Source: CAMEON01 sp045531965
GTDB taxonomy: Bacteria; Bacillota; Clostridia; Oscillospirales; CAG-272
Reading direction: 5' to 3'
Length of the DNA: 64,000 bases
Assembly (NCBI GenBank): GCA_045531965.1
Contig: JAZSFA010000143.1
Span: forward strand, 1 to 64,000
Part shown: positions 17,149 to 23,944 of the stretch, in pieces
Position numbering within the stretch: the stretch's first letter is position 1
Layout: every line of letters starts with the position of its first letter
Program-made: the position numbers and the translations under genes
Notes under the pieces: generated by a model
What the model was told of the DNA's origin: nothing
Seen by the model: the letters and a program-made list of their open reading frames with translations, nothing else
Databases searched by the model: none

Positions 17149-18357
17149 TCAGGTAAGAATCCCTTTTACAAGAACGAGCTGTTCAGATGTTTCATGGGTC
17201 CCCCACAACATATCACCAAAATCAGTCACACATTGGCAAAAGCTTTGTCCTGCGTTTTCCCATAAAGGAAGGTCTATGGGTTCTGATACAGGCAGAAATA
17301 ATCCACCAAGCTTACCTATAGGCATTTGCGCCGAAATTCTTGTCACCGTTGACTTCAACATTTCTGGCGGCATATGATGCGGTAAGGTCAGAATTTGTCG
17401 AATATCGCCTTGAAGATGTTTAGCACATAGGATTTCGGGCACATCGGTTGCCAAATCTGTGACTGGCAAACAATTGCTTTCATAAAGATACTTGCACAAT
17501 GGCACCGCAACATCAGGACGGGGATGTAGCAACAAGAATTTCAGTCCTTGATCGGCACAAGCCCTTCCCAGCAGACGTAACGTTTGAGTTATGATGCGAT
17601 CATCGTCTTCCGACGAAAGGTTATCTTTCCCCGCTTGCAGTTTCATCACCACCTGTGCGGGGCGATAAGGATCGGGACGGATAAAGGCGCTTAAAGCCGA
17701 CAAGTCTATCGCCACCCCGGAAACACCTTTCCGCACATACTGATCGACCAACTGATCTACATAACGTGACATATCTTGTGAAAACGTATGCGAAGACAAC
17801 ACGGGCGCAGAGGCGGATGTCCACAGGCATCTTCCAAGATCGCTCAAATATACGTAGCTTTGTGAGGGAAGCGGTTGCTCGCTACTCAGCTCCTCAAGCT
17901 CTTCTGGAGACAGCATGAAGATCCCTCTCCCGACGTTCCATAACTTGAGAAGCTCCTCGGGCGTTATATCTTTTTCAAAGAGAATCCGAGCGGTTTCTTT
18001 CCAAACAGCAGGCAAAGTCGCCATAGATAGTGGCTCATGAATATCAAACACGCGGCGCAACAGCTCGTGAATGGCATAATAATAGGGATGCCCTGCCCAT
18101 AACGGTAAGACCTCGCACAGAACTTTCAGCTGATCATACGCCGATGTTTTCCCTTGCACACAAGCTTCATCAACCTCGGACATCCGTAGCATATGCGTCA
18201 GTCCGCCGTGTTTTCCGAGTCCCAACAATTCGGATAAATTGGCATAAGCACGTCGTGTATGCCATGCAGATCCATGCAGATAGCATCTTCCGCCCATGCT
18301 GCCTACCAGTAGCCACAATGCCTTACCCTTTTCAGTCGAATATATCGTTTTAGCCAC
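17149..18357 (-). CDS. Divergent uronate isomerase (UxaC-like) protein, probably altered active site
   Basis: This 402-residue soluble protein is not an obvious member of any family, but its first half runs colinear with the uronate isomerase UxaC: NLSELLGLGKHGGLTHMLR (40-58) matches NL-ELW-GGDHYKWR-MR, EVDEACVQGKTSAYD (61-75) matches GV-E-YITG-AS, HPYYYAIHELLRRVFDIHEPL (90-110, shown in part) matches NP-YHW-HLELKRYFGI-E-L, and ITPEELLKLWNVG matches S-RGLL-KMNV. The HxH metal motif expected around residues 24-28 reads C-Y-L-H, and I find no later metal ligands in the usual context. It may therefore be catalytically dead or changed. It has its own consensus promoter. Recognition was by eye; a profile search is decisive. 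Confidence 0.6.
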   Translation of the reverse strand: MAKTIYSTEKGKALWLLVGSMGGRCYLHGSAWHTRRAYANLSELLGLGKHGGLTHMLRMSEVDEACVQGKTSAYDQLKVLCEVLPLWAGHPYYYAIHELLRRVFDIHEPLSMATLPAVWKETARILFEKDITPEELLKLWNVGRGIFMLSPEELEELSSEQPLPSQSYVYLSDLGRCLWTSASAPVLSSHTFSQDMSRYVDQLVDQYVRKGVSGVAIDLSALSAFIRPDPYRPAQVVMKLQAGKDNLSSEDDDRIITQTLRLLGRACADQGLKFLLLHPRPDVAVPLCKYLYESNCLPVTDLATDVPEILCAKHLQGDIRQILTLPHHMPPEMLKSTVTRISAQMPIGKLGGLFLPVSEPIDLPLWENAGQSFCQCVTDFGDMLWGTHETSEQLVLVKGILT

Positions 18358-18382
18358 AGGTCTCCCCTTTCTTTTTTCTTAC

Positions 18383-18411
18383 ATTATACCCCGAACAGTG
18401 CTATCTGTCAA
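18383..18411 (-). promoter_or_regulatory. Consensus promoter of the UxaC-like gene
   Basis: TTGACA, 17 bases, TATAAT on the minus strand, a perfect consensus, 26 bases before the start codon. Confidence 0.85.
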
Positions 18412-18450
18412 GGGAAAACTTATGTACAAGGATTATTTACAAATCATCTA

Positions 18451-18479
18451 TTGATATTTTTCATGATTTGGGGTATACT
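18451..18479 (+). promoter_or_regulatory. Promoter of yajC
   Basis: TTGATA, 17 bases, TATACT, 45 bases before the yajC start codon; divergent from the preceding promoter. Confidence 0.78.
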
Positions 18480-18524
18480 GGGGTTTGGAATATTTGGAAA
18501 CTCGTTCCAAAGGAGGAAATTCAA

Positions 18525-18845
18525 ATGAATGCATTGTATTTTTTGACAGCAGAGGGCGGCGGCGCTGGATCCTTGATCCCCATGCTGATCATGCTGATTC
18601 CCGTGATTGCCATTTTCTTTTTTATGAGCAGATCTCAGAAGAAGCGCGACAAGGAAGCCGCAAGAATGAGAGATGAGTTGACCGTGGGCGATGAGATCAC
18701 CACTATCGGCGGTATCATTGGTAAGATCGTCAGCATTAAGGAAGAGACTTTGGTACTTGAAACCACCAAGGATCGCACCCGCATCCGCATTCTTAAGTCC
18801 GCTGTCAGCACAGTCGACGTTAAAGCCGAAGACGCGCAAAACTGA
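18525..18845 (+). CDS. yajC: Preprotein translocase accessory subunit YajC
   Basis: YajC joins SecDF at the SecYEG translocon. The 106-residue protein has one membrane helix (about residues 17-35, ending FFFMSRSQKKRDKE, the classic YajC turn), then a small cytoplasmic domain with LTVGDEITTIGGIIGKIVSI and the conserved RTRIRILKSAVSTV strand. The ATG at 18525 has AAAGGAGG nine bases upstream; a longer in-frame opening at 18468 lies across the promoter region and is rejected. It is followed by a TIGR04086-type gene, a common clostridial arrangement; secD and secF are not here. Confidence 0.94.
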   Translation: MNALYFLTAEGGGAGSLIPMLIMLIPVIAIFFFMSRSQKKRDKEAARMRDELTVGDEITTIGGIIGKIVSIKEETLVLETTKDRTRIRILKSAVSTVDVKAEDAQN

Positions 18846-18957
18846 TTCCACGAATCATCAGCAGTCGCCTCGGTACCATCATCCGAAAGATGTTCTATCC
18901 GCATATCACTCTGCATAAGATGAAACAAACCATCTGAATATACGGAGGCATATGCTC

Positions 18958-19497
18958 ATGAACATCTTTTCTTCTTCCCGCCGAAGAAGTGCCCCCCGAC
19001 ACGCACCTGCCCGTCATCCTATCTCTCGGGAATCCTCCGAAACTAACAATCAAAATCTTCCTTCGGAAGGCGGATTTATTCAAGCAATGATGGCGGCATT
19101 ATTTGCACTTCCCGTCACCCTGATCATAGGGCTGATCCTTTTGCTGATTGTTTCAGCAGTCGCATATGTTTATGCTGATCCTGATCGGCTGACAACCCCT
19201 CTGGCGCTTGCCGCGTTGGGCTTAACCTCACTTTTAGGCGGGTTGGTTGCGGCAAGGCGGGGTAAAACCGCCCCTGTTCTCTGCGGGTTATTGATCGGCA
19301 TACTGTTTTCTTTATGCCTATGGTGCGGCTCTTTATTTTTCACCGATGGTTTGCGCGCCCAGTTGACGTTGGGGCTCTCGTCCCCTGCGTTATGGGGATT
19401 GCACAGCGGTGTGATCCTGATGTCTGTTGCAGGGGCCAAGATTGGAAGCTACAGCGCTTTAAAGACACAACACAAACGTCCTCCAAGGCGTTCATAA
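18958..19497 (+). CDS. TIGR04086-type membrane protein
   Basis: A 179-residue protein with a basic, Ser/Arg-rich N-terminal tail of about 45 residues and four membrane helices, the second and third separated by a conserved GGLVAARRGK turn. The layout and position next to yajC fit the TIGR04086 membrane family of Clostridia, whose function is unknown. Two in-frame ATG codons exist, at 18952 and 18958; GGAGG lies four bases before the first and ten before the second, so the second is slightly more likely. The intergenic gap from yajC is 106-112 bp with no clear promoter. Confidence 0.75.
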   Translation: MNIFSSSRRRSAPRHAPARHPISRESSETNNQNLPSEGGFIQAMMAALFALPVTLIIGLILLLIVSAVAYVYADPDRLTTPLALAALGLTSLLGGLVAARRGKTAPVLCGLLIGILFSLCLWCGSLFFTDGLRAQLTLGLSSPALWGLHSGVILMSVAGAKIGSYSALKTQHKRPPRRS

Positions 19498-19531
19498 TAT
19501 CTATGAATACACAAAAGAAAGGATATTTCTC

Positions 19532-19729
19532 ATGGCAAAACTTAAAGAGGGAAAAAATCTCTCCTTGACTGCATTACAAAAAAAGATGCTTCCTGCGCTG
19601 ACACTTCCCTTGTCCGAGGATTGTCCTACTTCCCTGCGATATGCCCTTGCTAAATATGATGCGAGCGCTGTTGCAGAAGCTTATGAAGCGCTGTACGAAT
19701 TATATCAAAAAGATTTATTGGAAGCCTGA
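19532..19729 (+). CDS. Small protein of unknown function, 65 residues
   Basis: The product is basic at the start (MAKLKEGKN) and helical and acidic afterwards, ending YEALYELYQKDLLEA. It has a single cysteine (C33 region) and no signal peptide. GAAAGGA precedes the ATG by ten bases, and a good terminator follows its stop, both of which support a real gene. In related genomes this place after yajC and the TIGR04086 gene may hold the SCIFF peptide, but the six cysteines of SCIFF are missing. Confidence 0.7.
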   Translation: MAKLKEGKNLSLTALQKKMLPALTLPLSEDCPTSLRYALAKYDASAVAEAYEALYELYQKDLLEA

Positions 19730-19739
19730 TAAAAAAAGA

Positions 19740-19796
19740 CTCCCTCTATCTTGTGGTCGCATGTTCATGTGCACCTCAGACAGAGGGAGCTTTTTT
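19740..19796 (+). terminator. Terminator of the yajC operon
   Basis: CTCCCTCT pairs with AGAGGGAG across a 34-base loop that holds its own smaller hairpin; six T follow. A T-poor reading on the other strand (A7 run at 19730) could also serve the convergent surface-protein gene. Confidence 0.75.
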
Positions 19797-19813
19797 GTTT
19801 TCGAGGGCAATGA

Positions 19814-22800
19814 TCAATCCGAATGCCGCTTTCGTCTTCCTCTTATCATGAGAATGACCACGCCGGCTGTACCCGCGCCCAGCAACATTCCCGCAATGAC
19901 CACAAGAGTCGGCAGACCAATGCTCCCCAGTAATCGGGCATACCATTTGACCTCGGGAACAGAAGATGACGGAAGCGTATCTATCTCCTCCTCTTCAGTA
20001 ATTGGCTCTTCTGAAGATTCCGTTTCATCCGTTGAGGTAACCGGTTCTTGGGTGTCACTTGGATCCGAATCTGTTTCAGGCAAAGTATCCGGCGTTGTGT
20101 CGGGCTCCGTCACAGATTCCGTATCCGGTTCCGTTACGGGTTCCGTATCCGGAACGGTCTCCTCCTGGGTAACAAACTCGGTATTATCCTCGATGGGCGG
20201 CAGAACAGGCAAGATTTCATCGATTTGATATTTGCAAACCAAACATTGAGCATACCGATGTCCTTCGGATTCATAAGAGGGCTGTCGGTCAATCACCCAT
20301 TCGCCAAATCGGTGTCCTAAAGAAGCGGTTTCCGCATCCTGATAACGGTCACCGCACAGATCACATACATGAAGTGTATAGCCGGATTCCGTACATGTAG
20401 GGGGCAACATTGTATGCTTATATTGATGCCCAATTTTCTCTTCCAAGAGGATACCGCAAGTAAGACATACAGAGTCTTGTGTACAGGAGGCAGGAACGTT
20501 GGGAATATGCCCCTTGGCATTCATGTGCTCGTCTTCATAAGAATCCCCACAAACCGTACAGACATGAGTGGTATAGCCCTGTTCTGTACAAGTCGGCGGT
20601 GTTACCAGATTTTGACATGTATGCCCCAAAGCAGGTTTATATGCTTCTTTGTACGAATCCAGGCACACGCAGACATAGTAAGTGTAACCTTGTTCCGTGC
20701 AAGTAGGCAAAACGATTTCACTGACATACCGGTGCACATGTCCCAACATGGGAATCAATGCAGTCTCTATCGTCTGGCAAGCAAAACAGACCCGGCGTTT
20801 TTGTCCGTCCGCTTCTTCGGTAGGTTCTATGATGCTCTCCCATTCACTCCAATTGTGTCCTATAGAGGCAACAAGATCTGCCGTGTAGCGATCTCCGCAT
20901 AGGCTACAAGTATAAAGCGTATACCCCTCGCCCGTACACGTGGGAGAAATAATCTCAGTAGAATAAACGTGTCCTGTTTTATCTGCCATCTTCACGCCGC
21001 AATATCGGCAACGCTGATCTTGGGTACATGAGGGTTCACCATCTGCCTCATGTGCCATACGGTACACGGGGTACAGCGTCATTTCTGAAACAATATCCTC
21101 GGCTTTCAGAGTAGGATATACCACCTCTTCGGTTTCGGGCAGGGGCACGGGAGAGATCGACCATCCCACAAACTGCATGTGGGGATCCTCAGGTTGAAGT
21201 GTTGGCTGTGACAACTGCTCGTCAATATATGTACCGCAGGTATAGTAATTCCAGTAATCCGTTCCCCCCAGATAATTCTTAACAGTCACTTTGAAACGTC
21301 TTCCGGAAATCACTTTGACATCCTTTTTTGACATGAGGGAAAAGCTACCGCCGGAGGAAAGGTCTTTATGTGAGCGTGTCTCAAGCCGTCCCTCTTTTGC
21401 CAAAAGCCACAAAGCCTCTTCTTCTTCTGTCATTTCAGGACGTGTCGGCTCATTGCCTGGGGATTGAACTTCTACCGGTGGATCCCCTGCGGGAAGCACC
21501 TCGTCAGGCAGAACAGGCTCCTCAGACAAGGGCGGAGGTGCTTCGCCCGGATCTTCTGCCACAAGCGGGGGATCTCCCGGATAAGGCACTTCCACGACGT
21601 CATCAGAAGTCGTGGGTGGATGAGGGTAAGCGTCCAAGGGCGCCATTTGGTTGGTGTCAGGCATGAGCAGTTCAGGATCAATGATAACAGAAAGCGGGTA
21701 GCCATGGTGGGATATGGTAAGATCCAAGTCTAGTTGATCGTCCATTAAGCGGCTTTGAACATACAGATTGGCAAGGAATTGCAAGTATGCTTCCAATCCG
21801 CCCCGATCCTGTATTTCCTGATATACGTAAGGTATTTTTCCCAAGGAAATGATACTATCATACAGCGCCTCCGTATGTCCAAGTATTTCAGCCCCATACG
21901 TCTTGTAGTATTCATACTTATCTTCACGATCCGTGAGCACTTCATAAGCGGGAACCAAGGACTGCAAGGCTCTAGTTGCCTTAACAGCCGTATCTACATC
22001 TTCTTCCTTTACGCCCTGTACCTGCTGAAGAAGGGTCTTGTTCTCAAGAATAAAATTGGCGGGTCCGCTGTTCAATACACCGGCGAAACTGTATCCTGAA
22101 ATATCCGAAGTGATAAACATCCGATCCATCACGGTCAACTGATGGAGAACGGTTGTCATTTTCTTCTCATATTCAGCTTTTAGTTCTGGGGTTGCTTGAA
22201 CCAATGCCATATAGGCTTCATAGGCCGCCAGATCCGTTTCATATTTTTTCCAACGATCATACGCCGCTTTTTGTTCCATATACGCATCGACAACGGCTTT
22301 TTGTGCCAACCAATCGTCATGTGCCTCCTTGGCTGCCACATAGTCATTGTAAGCTTGTACCGCGTCTTCCCATTGTTGATACGTAATCAAATAGGCATCA
22401 TACGCATCTTTTTGGGTTGTCCATTCCAAGAGATCAGCCTCATACGCGGACATATGGACCAAAAGCCCCGCCGCGGCGGTAGGCGCTTCGTTGATCATAT
22501 CCAGCGCCAAAGTCTCAGATAGGCGGAAGCTCGCTGTATAATACACTTGAATCACATGATCCTTTTTACCCCGGAGGTTACATCGGTAGAAACCCAGTTC
22601 ATCTACGTAGTCAAAAAAGACCATACCTTCGGACGGATCCGTCATGTTTTCCGCAAACAAAGGAATCCACGTTACAGCCGTACCATCCGCGGTCACGTAG
22701 CTGTATTCATACGCCACAGCAACCACATGATCTTCCTGAACGTGAGCATACGTTGCTTTATCGGGGACCTGAGAAGCAGTCACTTTGTATTTGCTTTGGG

Positions 22801-23071
22801 CATTCAGATATGCTTTTTCCACAGCGGAAATTCCGCTCACAAGCTCTGCCACAACGTCACCCTGAGGCACGAGAAAAACCTGTCCATCAGGATCTGTAAA
22901 GGATATGTCGGTAGAAAGATCCTCAGCACCGACTGAGAAACATAGTGCTTGGGTCCCAACACCGACGACCAAAAGCAAACTGATCATCAAGGTAAGCAGA
23001 GGGCGTCCTGAAAGCCAAGATTTCCGAAGCAGGAAGGCACGAGAAAAATGTATTTTTTTCAGCTTTTGCAT
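19814..23071 (-). CDS. Large surface-anchored multidomain protein
   Basis: A 1085-residue protein with an N-terminal signal/anchor helix (about 25-50), a Tyr/Ala-rich helical segment (about 210-313; repeats such as AYEAYM and AYDRW), a proline-rich acidic linker (about 474-567), a beta-rich module ending in an Flg_new/InlB-B-like FVGWS...LYPVYR, then about seven imperfect modules (about 670-950) each with PTCTE-GY, a CxxCG or C--C pair and a closing GH, an acidic Thr/Pro/Glu wall-spanning stretch, and a C-terminal helix followed by RGRRKR. The cysteine pairs resemble zinc ribbons. There is no LPXTG motif, so anchoring is by the last helix. The ATG at 23069-23071 has AAAGGAG before it; the frame is open 33 codons further upstream but that overlaps the promoter. 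Adhesion or matrix binding is a guess. Confidence 0.8.
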   Translation of the reverse strand: MQKLKKIHFSRAFLLRKSWLSGRPLLTLMISLLLVVGVGTQALCFSVGAEDLSTDISFTDPDGQVFLVPQGDVVAELVSGISAVEKAYLNAQSKYKVTASQVPDKATYAHVQEDHVVAVAYEYSYVTADGTAVTWIPLFAENMTDPSEGMVFFDYVDELGFYRCNLRGKKDHVIQVYYTASFRLSETLALDMINEAPTAAAGLLVHMSAYEADLLEWTTQKDAYDAYLITYQQWEDAVQAYNDYVAAKEAHDDWLAQKAVVDAYMEQKAAYDRWKKYETDLAAYEAYMALVQATPELKAEYEKKMTTVLHQLTVMDRMFITSDISGYSFAGVLNSGPANFILENKTLLQQVQGVKEEDVDTAVKATRALQSLVPAYEVLTDREDKYEYYKTYGAEILGHTEALYDSIISLGKIPYVYQEIQDRGGLEAYLQFLANLYVQSRLMDDQLDLDLTISHHGYPLSVIIDPELLMPDTNQMAPLDAYPHPPTTSDDVVEVPYPGDPPLVAEDPGEAPPPLSEEPVLPDEVLPAGDPPVEVQSPGNEPTRPEMTEEEEALWLLAKEGRLETRSHKDLSSGGSFSLMSKKDVKVISGRRFKVTVKNYLGGTDYWNYYTCGTYIDEQLSQPTLQPEDPHMQFVGWSISPVPLPETEEVVYPTLKAEDIVSEMTLYPVYRMAHEADGEPSCTQDQRCRYCGVKMADKTGHVYSTEIISPTCTGEGYTLYTCSLCGDRYTADLVASIGHNWSEWESIIEPTEEADGQKRRVCFACQTIETALIPMLGHVHRYVSEIVLPTCTEQGYTYYVCVCLDSYKEAYKPALGHTCQNLVTPPTCTEQGYTTHVCTVCGDSYEDEHMNAKGHIPNVPASCTQDSVCLTCGILLEEKIGHQYKHTMLPPTCTESGYTLHVCDLCGDRYQDAETASLGHRFGEWVIDRQPSYESEGHRYAQCLVCKYQIDEILPVLPPIEDNTEFVTQEETVPDTEPVTEPDTESVTEPDTTPDTLPETDSDPSDTQEPVTSTDETESSEEPITEEEEIDTLPSSSVPEVKWYARLLGSIGLPTLVVIAGMLLGAGTAGVVILMIRGRRKRHSD

Positions 23072-23089
23072 ATAGACTCCTTTGAGGCA

Positions 23090-23129
23090 GGCGCGGAAGG
23101 TAAAGATACGACCATCATAAGTCCGCGCC
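23090..23129 (-). other. Stem-loop in the 5' leader of the surface-protein gene
   Basis: GGCGCGGA and TCCGCGCC form an 8-bp GC-rich stem with a 24-base loop between the promoter and the ribosome binding site. No T-run follows, so it would shape leader stability or translation rather than terminate. Confidence 0.45.
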
Positions 23130-23141
23130 TTCAATAACATC

Positions 23142-23170
23142 AGTATACCATATAATACGCTAAAAATCAA
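23142..23170 (-). promoter_or_regulatory. Promoter of the surface-protein gene
   Basis: TTGATT, 17 bases, TATACT on the minus strand, 70 bases before the start codon. Confidence 0.72.
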
Positions 23171-23190
23171 GTCTGTTCGAGGGTAAAAAA

Positions 23191-23220
23191 GCGAGGTGTC
23201 TCAAAATCGAGACACCCCGC
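23191..23220 (-). terminator. Terminator of the V-ATPase operon
   Basis: GCGGGGTGTCTC and GAGACACCTCGC pair with one mismatch across a 6-base loop and are followed by six T on the minus strand, 10 bp after the ntpD stop. Confidence 0.9.
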
Positions 23221-23229
23221 TGTCCATCA

Positions 23230-23901
23230 TTATTCTTCGTCTTCACTATCGGCTTGAGTTTTCAGCTGAGCAGCCAGCATCATGTCCTTGACTTTCATCA
23301 GTCTTGTAGTATTACCGCGCTCGTTCTCTTCCAATTTCATCTTGATAGTCTTGATGGTTTCAAGATAACGAGGCATCATGATATATTCCAGCGCATTGAC
23401 GCGGCGACGGGTCTTTTCAATCTCCTCTGCCAACATTTGCGCCGTTTTTTCCAACTCAGCCATTCGTACAAGATCTTCCAAAATGCTGTTCAGCTCTCGC
23501 AGGGACGAATCCAACTCCCCCGACGTAAAAGCCATACCGTAGTTATAGCTGTCAGAGCCGCCATCTCCGGTAATTTCCAATGAGTATACGGGAACCGTAA
23601 CACTCATGAGATTACGATAGCTGACATCCAGCTGTCCTTCCCTCTTGGAAAGCAACATAGCTTCCTTGAGCATATGAGGACTGCTCACGGCACTGGCGAT
23701 GCTGAAGCTGTTATGAACGGCACCCAGCGCTGCCTCTACACGGATACGAAGCTCCTTGTCTTCGCGCACCACTTCAAGGAAACGCTTCATTAGCTCGTCG
23801 CGCTTATCTTTGAGCAGCTTATGCCCTCGGCGAGCAGTCGTATAGCGCGCCTGCACCTTTTTCAGTTCCATTCTGGTAGGATTTACTCTGAGTTCAGCCA
23901 T
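23230..23901 (-). CDS. ntpD: V-type ATPase central-stalk subunit D
   Basis: The 223-residue protein forms the rotating central shaft. It has the family start (RVNPTRMELKKV followed by a helical stretch with KDKRDELM) and the long C-terminal helix beginning RRRVNALEYIMMP, which is the most conserved part of subunit D. Coiled-coil pattern dominates both ends. It is the last gene of the operon, but a lipoprotein gene lies between it and ntpB, with a 43 bp gap before the ntpD start; GAAAGGA is present upstream. Confidence 0.95.
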   Translation of the reverse strand: MAELRVNPTRMELKKVQARYTTARRGHKLLKDKRDELMKRFLEVVREDKELRIRVEAALGAVHNSFSIASAVSSPHMLKEAMLLSKREGQLDVSYRNLMSVTVPVYSLEITGDGGSDSYNYGMAFTSGELDSSLRELNSILEDLVRMAELEKTAQMLAEEIEKTRRRVNALEYIMMPRYLETIKTIKMKLEENERGNTTRLMKVKDMMLAAQLKTQADSEDEE

Positions 23902-23944
23902 GGGAACAGTCCTTTCTGTTTTCAGAACGAAATTTTTCTAAAAA

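Noticed and set aside
19532..19729. SCIFF peptide gene
   Set aside because: The product has one cysteine, not six.
20000..20160. Tandem DNA repeat in the surface-protein gene
   Set aside because: The Thr/Pro/Glu/Asp coding stretch looks repetitive, but units vary; it is a low-complexity coding region.
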